Shown one piece after another: positions 49,017 to 58,516 of a DNA stretch of 64,000 nucleotides. The number at the start of each line of letters is the position of its first letter. Within the stretch, counting starts at the first letter, position 1. Origin of the DNA: Betaproteobacteria bacterium. Its GTDB lineage: Bacteria; Pseudomonadota; Gammaproteobacteria; Burkholderiales; Casimicrobiaceae. A model generated the notes under the pieces. It did not search any database. It had not been told where the DNA came from and was given only the letters and a program-made list of their open reading frames with translations. The stretch is taken from contig JADIZG010000010.1 of NCBI GenBank assembly GCA_016704895.1, forward strand, positions 40,629 to 104,628, in the 5' to 3' direction. Made by a program: the position numbers and the translations under genes.

Positions 49017-50799
49017 GGTGAACTGCAGCTCCGCCAACCGCGCGTAGAGCGGGTTGTCGCGGACGAGCGCGTCGTGCGGCCCGGACGCGATCGCGCGCCC
49101 GCGATCCATCACGACGATGCGGTCCGCATGGCGCACCGTGGCGAGACGGTGCGCGATGATCACGGTCGTGCGGTTCGCCATCAGCCGCTCGAGCGCCAGT
49201 TGCACCATCCGTTCGGATTCCGCGTCGAGGGCGCTCGTCGCCTCGTCGAGCAGCAGGATCGGACGGTCGGCGAGCACCGCGCGCGCGATGGCCAGCCGCT
49301 GCCTCTGCCCACCCGAGAGCCGGACACCTCGCTCGCCCAGGAAGCTCGCGTATCCGTCGGGAAGGCGCTCGACGAACTCGGTCGCGTACGCCGCTCTCGC
49401 ACGCCGCGCCTCCTCGTCCTCGCCGCGCTCGGGCCGGCCGTAGCGCGCGTTGTCAGGCACGCTCGCGCCGAAGATCACCGGATCCTGCGACACCAGCGCG
49501 ATGCGGCGCCTGACGTCCGCGGGGTCCGCATCGCGCGAAGTCGATGCCGTCGATGCGCACCCGCCCGGCCTGCGGATCGTAGAAGCGCAGCAGGAGCTGG
49601 AAGACCGTCGTCTTGCCCGCCCCCGAGGGGCCTACCAGCGCGACGCGCTCGCCGGACCGGACCGAAAGCGAGAAGTCCTCGAGCGCCGGAGCGTCCGGCC
49701 GCGACGGATAGTGGAACGTCACGCCGTCGATCGCGATCTCGCCGCGCGGCGGCAGCGGCAGCGCGACCGGCTGCGCGGGCGCCGCGATCTCGGGCACCGC
49801 CTCGAGCAGCTCGAACAGCCGCTCGGTGGCGCCCGCCGCGCGCTGCAGATTGCCGATCACCTCGCTGATCGCCGCGACCGCACTCGCGACGAGCACCGAG
49901 TAGAACACGAACGCCGACAGCTGCCCTGCGCTCATCCGCCCGGCGAGCACGTCGTGGCCACCAACCCACAGGATCACGCCGATCGCGCCGAACACGAGCA
50001 GGATCACCGTCGCGACGAGCGCCGCGCGCTGGCGGAACCGGTCGCGTGCGGCGTCGAACGCACCCTCGACGCGCTCGCCGAAACCGCGGCGGTCCGCCGC
50101 CTCGTGCACGTACGCCTGCATCGTGCGGATCTCGTGCAGCGACTCGTCGACATAGGCGCCGACGTCGCCCAGCCGGTCCTGGCTCGCCCGCGCGAGCCGG
50201 CGCGCACGGCGGCCGGACAGCACGATCGGCGCGACCGTCAGCGGCACGCCGACCAGCACGAGCAGCGTGAGCTTGAGGCTCGTGAGCGCGAGCATGACGA
50301 GCCCGCCCGCGAGGAGCAGCAGGTTGCGCAGCGCGAGCGACGCCGACGTCCCGATCACCATGTCGAGCATCGCGGTGTCGCTCGTGAGCCGCGAGATCAC
50401 CTCGCCGGTGCGCGTCATCTCGAACCAGCCCGGCGGCATCTTCAGGATGTGGTCGAAGACCGAGCGCCGCAGGTCGGCCGTCACCCGCTCGCCCAGCCAC
50501 GACACGAAGTAGAACCGCACGTACGTCGCGACCGCCATCACGACGACCACCAGCAGCAGCCAGGCGAGCGCTCCGTCGAGCGCACCTGGGTCGCCCGCGA
50601 GGAAGCCGCTGTCGATCGCGACCCGCAGGCCCTGTCCGATCGCGAGCATCGCGGAAGCGGCCGTGACCAGCGCGACCACGGCGACGACGATGCGCCAGCC
50701 GTACGGCCGCACGAAGCGGCCGGTCCGCGCGAGCACGCGCAGCGTCGTCGCCGTGGGCAGCTTCGGCGTTTCGATCGGGAGGCGGTCGATGCGGGCCAT
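49017..50799 (-). CDS. MsbA-like ABC exporter (fused permease-ATPase), one frameshift and no stop before uvrB
   Basis: Half-transporter of about 595 residues. The N-terminal 6-helix domain (about 20-320) includes [25 protein letters not shown]; the ATPase has Walker [13 protein letters not shown], signature [16 protein letters not shown] and Walker [16 protein letters not shown]. An extra C near 49535 shifts the frame (expected [22 protein letters not shown]). Homology ends at ELQFT (about 49017), but no stop follows in any minus-strand frame before the uvrB ATG; the same frame runs straight into UvrB. It belongs to the lipid/multidrug exporter group; true MsbA is not certain. Confidence 0.88.
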
Positions 50800-50920
50800 G
50801 GGTGGATTCGGCGGCGGGCGCGGCATGGCGCCCGGCACGCACGGGCCGTCCGGGTGGGCGCCGCGGGCCGATCCGGTGAGCCGGTCGCGGTAGAATAGCA
50901 GCCCCGCTTCGAGGTTCCCG

Positions 50921-52129
50921 ATGAACGCTCCCCACGCCCCGTCCTTCCTCGGCGCCGTCGACATGGCGCCCCGCGACCCGATCCTCGGCATCACCGAGGC
51001 GTACAACGCCGACACGAACCCGACGAAGGTGAATCTCGGCGTCGGCGTCTACACGGACGACAACGGCAAGGTGCCGCTGCTCGAATGCGTCAAGCGCGCC
51101 GAAGCGCAGATCGTGGCCCAGTCGACGCCGTGGACCTACCTGCCGATCGACGGCCTCGCCGTCTACGACAAGGCGGTGCAGGGGTTGCTGTTCGGCGCGG
51201 ACGGCGAGATCGTCACCGCCGGTCGCGCGTGCACGGTGCAGGCGCTGGGCGGCACCGGGGGCCTGCGCGTCGGCGCCGATTTCCTGCGTCGTTTCGCGCC
51301 CGGCGCACAGGTGTGGATCAGCGACCCGTCGTGGGAGAACCACCGCGCGCTGTTCGAGGCGGCCGGCTTCACCGTCAACAGCCATCCGTATTACCACGCG
51401 GCGACGCGCGGCCTCGACTTCGACGGCATGATCGGCGCGCTGTCGCGCGCGCCCGGCCACGTCGTCGTGCTGCGCGTGCTGCCACAACCCGACCGGCGCC
51501 GACCCGACGCGCGAGCAGTGGGACCGCATCCTGACGGTCGTGCGCGAGCGCGGGCTCATCCCGTTCCTCGACATCGCCTACCAGGGCTTCGGCGACGGCA
51601 TCGACTCGGACGGCGAGATCGTGCGTCGCTTTGGCGCGACGCCCGGGCCGATGCTGGTCGCGAGCTCGTTCTCGAAGTCGTTCTCGCTCTACGGCGAGCG
51701 CGTCGGCGCGCTGACGCTGGTCACCGAGAGCCGCGACGAGGCGAGCCGTGCACTCTCGCAGCTGAAGCGCCTCGTCCGAACCAACTACTCGAACCCGCCG
51801 ACCAACGGCGGCAAGATCGTCGCGACCGTGCTCGCGTCGCCCGAGCTTCGCGCGCTGTGGGAGTCGAGCTCGGCGCGATGCGCGACCGCATCAGGCGATG
51901 CGCAAGATCCTCGTCGACCGCCTGCACGCGCGCGCCGGGCGTCGACTTCTCTTTCATGCTGACGCAGCGCGGCATGTTCTCGTACTCGGGCCTCACGAAG
52001 GCGCAGGTCGAGCGGCTGCGCGCCGAGCACTCGATCTACGCGATCGACACCGGCCGCATCTGCGTCGCGGCGCTCAACACGAAGAACGTGGACGCCGTCG
52101 TGGACGCGATCGCGTCGGTCCTTCGCTAG
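50921..52129 (+). CDS. Class I aspartate/aromatic-amino-acid aminotransferase, several frameshifts
   Basis: About 400-residue PLP enzyme of the AspC/TyrB family. Intact ends: VDMAPRDPILGITEAYNADTNPTKVNLGVGVYTDD at the start, and SFMLTQRGMFSYSGLTKAQVERL with the C-terminal TGRICVAALN. The middle lies in other frames: shifts near 51478, 51868, 51895 and 51935. The PLP lysine region is VASSFSKSFSLYGERVGAL (about 51660-51715), in the second frame. Divergent from the exporter gene; an aminotransferase of this type divergent from uvrB is common in Burkholderiales. Confidence 0.9.
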   Translation: MNAPHAPSFLGAVDMAPRDPILGITEAYNADTNPTKVNLGVGVYTDDNGKVPLLECVKRAEAQIVAQSTPWTYLPIDGLAVYDKAVQGLLFGADGEIVTAGRACTVQALGGTGGLRVGADFLRRFAPGAQVWISDPSWENHRALFEAAGFTVNSHPYYHAATRGLDFDGMIGALSRAPGHVVVLRVLPQPDRRRPDARAVGPHPDGRARARAHPVPRHRLPGLRRRHRLGRRDRASLWRDARADAGRELVLEVVLALRRARRRADAGHREPRRGEPCTLAAEAPRPNQLLEPADQRRQDRRDRARVARASRAVGVELGAMRDRIRRCARSSSTACTRAPGVDFSFMLTQRGMFSYSGLTKAQVERLRAEHSIYAIDTGRICVAALNTKNVDAVVDAIASVLR

Positions 52130-52192
52130 GGGCATTCGCCGTCCGGCGCCCAACGCCGAACTTGCGCACGCGCAACGCGCTGTCGCCGACCG

Positions 52193-53437
52193 TCAGCGGC
52201 GAGCGTGGTCGCGTCGGTCGTCGACCACCTTGCCGTCGTCGGGCAGCGTTCCGGCGTCCATGAACGCGACGCCCCCGCGCAGCTTGGTGACTTCGCGTAT
52301 GGTCGCGGAGATCGCCTGCGCGTCGCCAGCGCCGCGACCCACGAGCTCCACCTGCAGGGTCATGCGGTCCTTCCCGGCGTGGAGGTCGACGACGAGCCGA
52401 GCTTTCCGGATCTCGGGGTGCTGCCGCACGATGCTCGCGACCTGCGACGGATGCACGAAGAGTCCGCGGACTTTCGTCGCCTGATCCGCGCGTCCCAGCC
52501 AGCCTCGCAGTCGCGCGTTCGTGCGCCCGCACGGGCTCGGCCCGGGCAGGAACGCAGACAGGTCCCCGGTCCCGAACCGTATGAGCGGATAGTCGGCGTT
52601 GGCGAGCGCCGTTACGACGACCTCGCCGATCTCTCCGGGCGCAACGGGACTGCCGGTGCCCGGCGTCACGATCTCGACCAGTACGCCCTCGTCGACGACG
52701 AGCCCTTCGCGAGCCGCGGTCTCGTACGCGATCGCGCCCAGGTCTGCCGTTCCGTACATCTGGAAGCCCGCGATTCCCCGCGCGTGCAGTGCGTCGCGCA
52801 GGGCAGGCGGGAACGCCTCGCCGGACACGAGAGCCTTGCGAAGACTGTGCACCGGCACCGCGGCCGCGTCGGCCCGCTCGAGGATGATTTGAAGGAACGA
52901 CGGGGGTCCGGCATAGCCGTCAGGCGCAAGCTCGGCGATCACCTGGAGCTGCTGCTCCGTCTGGCCGACGCCGCCCGGAAAGACCGTGCACCCCAGCGCC
53001 AGCGCGCCCTGCTCCACCATCGAGCCACCCGGCGTGAAATGGTACGAGAAGCAGTTGTGAACGAGGTCGCCCTCGCGGAAGCCGGCGGCGAAGAGCGCGC
53101 GGGCGAAGCGCCAGTAGTCCGGTGCGCGCCCTTCCGGCTCGAAGATGGGCCCGGGCGATGCGAACACCCGTGCGGCCGCGCCCCACCGCGTGGTCGCGAG
53201 GCCACCGAACGGCCTCGCCCCCTTCTGCAACTCGACGAGCGCCGACTTCCGCGTGACGGGAATCCGCGCGAGTGCGCCTCGATCGTCGATTGCCTCGGGA
53301 TCGACATCCTGCAGGATCCTGCCGAACGCCGGCGAGTGCGCCTTGGCGTGCGCAATCTGCGCCCGCAGCAGCGTCATCTGCTCGCGCTCGCGAAGCTCGG
53401 CGTCGCGTGTCTCGAGCCGGTCGTAGTGGCTGTTCAT
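52193..53437 (-). CDS. PaaK-like phenylacetate-CoA ligase family protein
   Basis: 414-residue AMP-forming ligase of the PaaK family (two-domain, shorter than the FadD class). Seen are HSPAFGRILQDVDPEAI, the variant P-loop region FASPGPIFEPEGRAPDYWRF, SGEAFPPALRDALHARGI, YGTADLGAIAYETA and LIRFGTGDLSAFLPGPSPCGR. It activates a carboxylate to its CoA thioester; aromatic acids are the usual substrates but not guaranteed. The ATG at 53437 starts just downstream of livF and is the last gene of the acyl-CoA cluster. Confidence 0.88.
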   Translation of the reverse strand: MNSHYDRLETRDAELREREQMTLLRAQIAHAKAHSPAFGRILQDVDPEAIDDRGALARIPVTRKSALVELQKGARPFGGLATTRWGAAARVFASPGPIFEPEGRAPDYWRFARALFAAGFREGDLVHNCFSYHFTPGGSMVEQGALALGCTVFPGGVGQTEQQLQVIAELAPDGYAGPPSFLQIILERADAAAVPVHSLRKALVSGEAFPPALRDALHARGIAGFQMYGTADLGAIAYETAAREGLVVDEGVLVEIVTPGTGSPVAPGEIGEVVVTALANADYPLIRFGTGDLSAFLPGPSPCGRTNARLRGWLGRADQATKVRGLFVHPSQVASIVRQHPEIRKARLVVDLHAGKDRMTLQVELVGRGAGDAQAISATIREVTKLRGGVAFMDAGTLPDDGKVVDDRRDHARR

Positions 53438-53471
53438 CGTGCGAGCCAATGCGTCCGACGCGCCCGGTGTC

Positions 53472-54335
53472 TCACGCCAGCCAACGCTTGCGCCGCCGGT
53501 AGTGCTTGACGTCCCGGAACGATTTGCGCCCGATTCCCGAGACACCCAGGTAGAACTCCTTCACGTCCTCGTTACGGGCGAGCTCGTCTGCCGCGCCGTC
53601 CATGACGAGCCGCCCATTTTCGAGGATGTAACCGTAGTCCGCGTACCGCAGCGCGACCATCGTATTCTGCTCGGCAAGCAGGAACGACACTCGCTCGCGC
53701 GAGTTGAGGTCGCGGACGATCACGAATATCTCCTCGACGATCTGTGGTGCGAGGCCCATCGACGGCTCGTCGAGCAGGATCATCGTCGGGCGCGCCATCA
53801 GCGCGCGGCCGATCGCGGTCATCTGCTGCTCGCCGCCCGATGTGTAGCCGGACTGGGCGTTGCGGCGCTCCTTGAGCCGGGGGAAATAACCGTAGACGCG
53901 CTCCAGCTCGGCGGCGCGCTCGCCCCGCGGAAGGCCCCGCATGTACGCGCCGGTCAAGAGGTTGTCCTCGACGGAGAGATGCGGAAAACAATGCCGTCCC
54001 TCCATCACCTGACAGACGCCGAGGCCGACGACCCGGCTGGTCTCGAGGCGGTCGAGCCGGACGTTGCGGTACTCGATCGAGCCTTTGGTCACCTCGCCAC
54101 GCTCTGCCGCCAGCAGGCCCGAGATCGCCTTCAGCGTCGTGCTCTTCCCTGCGCCGTTCGCGCCGAGCAGCGCAACGACCCCGCCTTCCGGCACGGTCAG
54201 CGATACCCCCTTCAGCACGAGGATCACGTGGTCGTAGACGACCTCGACGTTGTTGAGCGCGAGCACCGTGCCGGGTGCTGGTCCGTCACCACTTTCCGAA
54301 GTGCGCGATTCGGTCGTCGAGGAAGCGGGGCTCAC
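53472..54335 (-). CDS. livF: ABC transporter ATP-binding protein LivF (second system)
   Basis: 287-residue HAAT ATPase: Walker [14 protein letters not shown], signature TSGGEQQMTAIGRAL, Walker B MILLDEPSMGLAP and EQNTMVALRYADYGYILE. It has a basic C-terminal extension (GRKSFRDVKHYRRRKRWLA) found in LivF proteins beside PaaK-like ligases. GTG start 10 bases after the livG stop; an ATG at 54371 overlapping livG is the alternative. Unlike the usual arrangement, no livH, livM or livK lies between livG and livF. Confidence 0.88.
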   Translation of the reverse strand: MSPASSTTESRTSESGDGPAPGTVLALNNVEVVYDHVILVLKGVSLTVPEGGVVALLGANGAGKSTTLKAISGLLAAERGEVTKGSIEYRNVRLDRLETSRVVGLGVCQVMEGRHCFPHLSVEDNLLTGAYMRGLPRGERAAELERVYGYFPRLKERRNAQSGYTSGGEQQMTAIGRALMARPTMILLDEPSMGLAPQIVEEIFVIVRDLNSRERVSFLLAEQNTMVALRYADYGYILENGRLVMDGAADELARNEDVKEFYLGVSGIGRKSFRDVKHYRRRKRWLA

Positions 54336-54345
54336 CAGTGCGCCC

Positions 54346-55152
54346 TCAATGCGCCACGCCGAGGTAGGCATCGATCACCGTCTGGTTCCGGCGAACGTCG
54401 TCCGGCGTGCCATCGCCGATCTTGCGACCGTAATCGAGCACGACCACACGGTCCGAGATGTCCATCACCACGCCCATGTCGTGCTCGATCAGCACGATCG
54501 TCGTGCCGTACTGCTCGTTCACGTCGAGCACGAAGCGGCACATGTCCTGCTTCTCCTCGACGTTCATCCCGGCCATCGGCTCGTCGAGCAGCAGCATCGT
54601 CGGCTCGGCCGCGAGCGCGCGCGCGAGCTCGACGCGCTTCTGCAGCCCGTAGGGCAATCGGCCGACCGGCGTCTTGCGGATGTGCTGGATCTCGAGGAAG
54701 TCGATGATCTCCTCGACCATGCGCCGATTCTCGAGTTCCTCGCGCCGCGCGCGACCGAAGTGCAGCGCCTGCTCGGGCACCGTCGCCTTCATGCGCAGGT
54801 TGCGCCCGGTCATGATGTTGTCGAGCACGCTCATCCCCTTGAAGAGCGCGATGTTCTGGAACGTCCGGGCGATGCCGAACACGGCTGCGTCGTGCGGGAC
54901 CATGTTGCGCCGGACCGTACCGCGAAAGGCGATCGTGCCCTCCTGCGGCCGATACACGCCGTTGATGACGTTGAGCATCGAGCTCTTGCCGGCGCCGTTG
55001 GGCCCGATGATCGCCCGGATCTCGTGCTCGCGCACGTCGAAGCTCACGTCGGTCAGCGCCCGGACCCCGCCAAAGGCGAGCGAGATGCCCTCCAGCGCGA
55101 GGATCACCTCGCCGGGGGAGCGTTCGCGCGCGCTCGCCGCCATCGCTGTCAC
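54346..55152 (-). CDS. livG: ABC transporter ATP-binding protein LivG (second system)
   Basis: 268-residue HAAT ATPase: Walker [14 protein letters not shown], signature LPYGLQKRVELARAL (the LivG form of the C-loop) and Walker B MLLLDEPMAGMN; VFGIARTFQNIALFKGMSVLDNIM is the Q-loop region. GTG start overlapping the ligase stop by four bases (GTGA), so the two are coupled. Probably energises uptake of the acid that the neighbouring ligases activate. Confidence 0.92.
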   Translation of the reverse strand: MTAMAASARERSPGEVILALEGISLAFGGVRALTDVSFDVREHEIRAIIGPNGAGKSSMLNVINGVYRPQEGTIAFRGTVRRNMVPHDAAVFGIARTFQNIALFKGMSVLDNIMTGRNLRMKATVPEQALHFGRARREELENRRMVEEIIDFLEIQHIRKTPVGRLPYGLQKRVELARALAAEPTMLLLDEPMAGMNVEEKQDMCRFVLDVNEQYGTTIVLIEHDMGVVMDISDRVVVLDYGRKIGDGTPDDVRRNQTVIDAYLGVAH

Positions 55153-57089
55153 GTGGAGCCCCGGGCTACGCAGGGAAACGTCCTTGCCGTCTCGACGCGG
55201 ATGTCGGCCGCCACGATGCCGGTTCGGCCGTCCTCGAACCGCACCAGCGTCTCGATGTGCTGGACCTGCCGACCTTCGTAGAGCGCGTCGATCAGCGTGC
55301 GGTACTTCTCCGCGACGAACCCGCGCCGAACCTTGCGCGTGCGCGTCAACTCGTCGTCGTCGGGGTCGAGTTCCTTGTGCAGCACGATGAATCGGTGCAC
55401 CTGCGACCCCGACACTGCGGCTTCACCCGCCAGCTCGGCGTTGACCTTCTCGACGCACTCGCGGACGAGGGCCCTCACCTCCGCCTTCTGGGCGAGGTCC
55501 GTGTAGCCTGAATACGCGAGTCCGCGCCGCTCGGCCCAGTTGCCGACCGATCCGATGTCGATGTTGACGAACGCGCACACCTTGTCGCGGTCGTGCCCGA
55601 ACTGCCACCGCCTCCTTGATATGGGGGAAGAACTTGAGCTTGTTCTCGATGTAGTTGGGCGCGAACAGCGCTCCACTCGCGAGCTTGCCGACGTCCTTGG
55701 CGCGGTCGATGAGCTTCAGGTGGCCCTGCTCGTCGAAGAATCCGGCGTCCCCCGTGTGGAAGTACCCTCGTCGTCGATCGATTCGGCGGTCGCGTCGGGC
55801 CGCTTGTAGTACTCCCGCAGGAGCATCGGTCCGCGCACCAGCACCTCCGAGCTCTCGGCGATCCTCAGCTCGACGTTCGGGGCAGGCCGACCTACCGTGT
55901 CGAGCTTCACCTCCCGGTCGTGCTGCAGGCATGTATAGGCGCAGGTCTCGGTGGACCCGTAGAACTGCTTCATGTTGATCCCGATCGACCGGTAGAACCT
56001 GAACAGGTCGGGGCCGATCGCGGCGCCTGCGGTGTACGCGACCCGGATGCAGCTCAGGCCGAGAACGTTGCGCAGCGGACCGTAGACCAGCACGTTTCCC
56101 AGCCAGTACTTGATGCGGTCGAGCACCGGGACGGGCTTGCGGTCGAGGATCTGCGCGCCGCACCTGCGCGCGACGTCCATGCACCGGTCGAACATCCACT
56201 TCTTGGGCGGTGAGGCGTCCTCCATCCGGATCATGACCTGCGTGAGCACGTTCTCGAAGATGCGTGGCGGCGCGAAGTAGTAGGTCGGGCCGATCTCGCG
56301 CAAGTCCGTCATCACCGTCTCGGCCGACTCCGGGCAGTTGATCGTGAAGCCCGCCACCAGCCAGTTGACGTACGAGAACAGGTGATCGCCGACCCACGCC
56401 ATCGGGAGGTAGGCGAGAATGCGGTCGCGCGGATTCAGCCCGTCGAACCCGCACGCGCCGCGCGACGCGGCCAGAAAGGCGCCGTGCGTCTGGCACACGC
56501 CTTTGGGCCTGCCCGTCGTGCCGGACGTATAGAGGATGATCGCGACGTCCTCCGGGCTTCCCTTGGCGATCTCCCGCTCGAAGAACCCCGGATTGTCCGC
56601 CTCGAACTCGCGTCCGGTACGCTGGAGCACGTCGAGCGACAGGATGCCCTCGTAGTTCCGCAGGCCGCGCGGATCGTCGTAATAGATGTGCCTGAGCGTG
56701 CCGACCTGCGATGCGGCCTCGATCAGCTTGTCGACCTGCTCCTGGTCCTCGACCACCGCGTAGACGATCGCCGCGTCGTTGAGCACGTAGACGAACTCGG
56801 CCGCAGGCGCGTCCTGGTACATCGGTACCGGGATGCCTCCCAGCGCTTGCGCCGCGGCCATCGCGAAATAGAGCCTCGGGCGGTTGTCGCCGACGATCGC
56901 CAGGTGCATGCCGCGCCCGAAACCCTGGGCCGCCAGCCCGCACGCGATCGCGCGTACCTCGTCGGCAACCTGCCGCCAGGTCCACTCCTGCCAGATGCCG
57001 AGGTTCTTCTCCCGCACGGCCGGATCGTCGCCGCGCACCTCGACCTGGTTCAGCAGCAGGCTCGGGAGCGTGTCGCGAAGCGCATTCAT
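55149..57089 (-). CDS. AMP-forming acyl-CoA synthetase (long-chain type), two frameshifts
   Basis: About 647-residue ANL-superfamily ligase. P-loop ILYTSGTTGRPKGVCQTHG, A5 motif QFYGSTETCAYTC and the hinge-region GYFHTGDAGFFDEQGHLKLIDRAKD are all present. Shifts lie near 55760 (after ATAESIDDEG) and near 55610 (after FFPHIKEAVA); the last frame runs on through AFVNIDIGSVGNWAE to the stop. Such ligases next to LivG/LivF and a PaaK-like gene are a recurrent cassette in Betaproteobacteria. Substrate unknown. Confidence 0.9.
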
Positions 57090-57224
57090 CGGCGGTGCGA
57101 ACCGAAAGGGGCGAACGCCAGCCGCTCCGGGCAGCGCCGTCGATGGCTGGCCGGCCTCGACGCCGCGCCGCCGGGCTTCGACCGAAGTTCTCGTTGCGAG
57201 CGCCCGACGTCCATGTGCACTCCG

Positions 57225-58034
57225 TCAGCTGAACCGGGAGAAATCCGGCTTGCGCTTCCCGAGAAAAGCCGCGAATGCCTCCTTCGCTTCGTCGGACTCG
57301 AGGCGCGCGCGGAACTCCGCGGATTCCGTCCGGATCGCATCCTCGACTTCGGCGCGGAACGCGCGACGCATCAACGCCTTCGACACCCGGACCGCGGCGG
57401 GGGGCTTGGCCGCGAGCTTGGCCGCCTGCGCGCGCGCGTGTGCGAGGACCTCGCCGTCCGGCAGCACGGCACTCACGAATCCGCAGGCAGCCGCGGTAGC
57501 CGCGTCGAAGGGCTCTCCCAGCAGAAGCAACGCCGCGGCCCGCGCATGCCCGACCATGCGCGGAACGAGCACGCTCGATCCGGCCTCCGGGCATAGCCCG
57601 AGGTTGACGAAAGGCAGCCCGAAGACCGCGTGCTGCCCCGCGTAGACGAGGTCGCAGTGCAGCAGCATCGTGGCCCCGACGCCTATGCAGGCTCCGTTCA
57701 CGGAGGCAACGATCGGCTTCGCGGTCGAGTTGATCGTGCGCACGAAGCGAAACGCCGGATGATCGTCATCGGCCGCGGGCTGCAGCAGGAAATCCTGAAG
57801 GTCGTTTCCGCTGGTGAACACGTCCGGCTGGCCGCGAAGGAGGACGACGCGCACATCCGGCCTGCGGTCGGCTTCCTCGAGTGCGGCCGTCAAACCTTCG
57901 TACATTGCCACCGTCAGCGCGTTCTTCTTCTCCGGCCGGCACATCTCGATGTCGAGCACACCGGCGGCGACCGAGACCGCGATCTGCGCCGCCACCTGCC
58001 CGCCCACTGCCGGACCCTGCACAGGCAGCGTCAT
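57225..58034 (-). CDS. Enoyl-CoA hydratase/isomerase family protein
   Basis: 269-residue crotonase. The first oxyanion strand is DVFTSGNDLQDF, the second GACIGVGATMLLHCDLVYA, and the second acidic block is LGLCPEAGSSVLVPR; the PEAGSS form is typical of delta3-delta2-enoyl-CoA isomerase-like crotonases. The ATG overlaps the stop of the B12-binding subunit by four bases (ATGA), linking it to the mutase. The 135 bases between it and the ligase gene hold nothing recognisable. Confidence 0.9.
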   Translation of the reverse strand: MTLPVQGPAVGGQVAAQIAVSVAAGVLDIEMCRPEKKNALTVAMYEGLTAALEEADRRPDVRVVLLRGQPDVFTSGNDLQDFLLQPAADDDHPAFRFVRTINSTAKPIVASVNGACIGVGATMLLHCDLVYAGQHAVFGLPFVNLGLCPEAGSSVLVPRMVGHARAAALLLLGEPFDAATAAACGFVSAVLPDGEVLAHARAQAAKLAAKPPAAVRVSKALMRRAFRAEVEDAIRTESAEFRARLESDEAKEAFAAFLGKRKPDFSRFS

Positions 58035-58444
58035 GCGACGTAGACGCGCCGGGAACGAACGTTCGCGCGGATGAACTCGACGATCGAGTCCGCGGACGCG
58101 CCGGGACCGAAGATGCCCTTGACGCCCATCTCGCGCATGCCGGCGAAGTCCCGTTCGGGGATCACACCGCCGAACACGACGAGCACGTCCTGCTTGCCGC
58201 TGTCGATGAGTCGACGCGTCACCTCGCGTGCGACCGGAAGGTGCCCTTCCACCGAGCTCGAGATTCCGATGACGTCGACGTCCTCCTGGATCGCTGCATC
58301 GAGGATTTCCTTCGGCTCGAGAGTTGATGAAGATCACCTCCATGCCGGCCTCGCGCAGCTTGGTTTTGCCAGGTACCGAACGCCACGGTCGTGCGCGTCC
58401 ATCGTCGTCTTGCCCAGCAATACGCGAATGATTCGCTCATCCAT
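58031..58444 (-). CDS. Cobalamin-binding small subunit of acyl-CoA mutase, two frameshifts
   Basis: About 137 residues after repair, the size of the separate small subunit of isobutyryl- and 2-hydroxyisobutyryl-CoA mutases. The B12 'base-off/His-on' motif DxHxxG is DAHDRG at residues 16-21. It is followed by IQEDVDVIGISSSVEGHLP and VVFGGVIPERDFAGMREMGVKGIFGPGAS. Shifts near 58373 (A run in GGCAAAACC) and 58322 break it into three frames. The ATG at 58444 lies 73 bases after the large subunit stop, and the stop overlaps the hydratase start. Confidence 0.85.
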
Positions 58445-58516
58445 TCTTGCGCTCTCCAGTACCGGAATCGATGGCGTCCCGCCGGGGCGCCGCTGTCGTT
58501 TCGCCCGGCCGCACGC

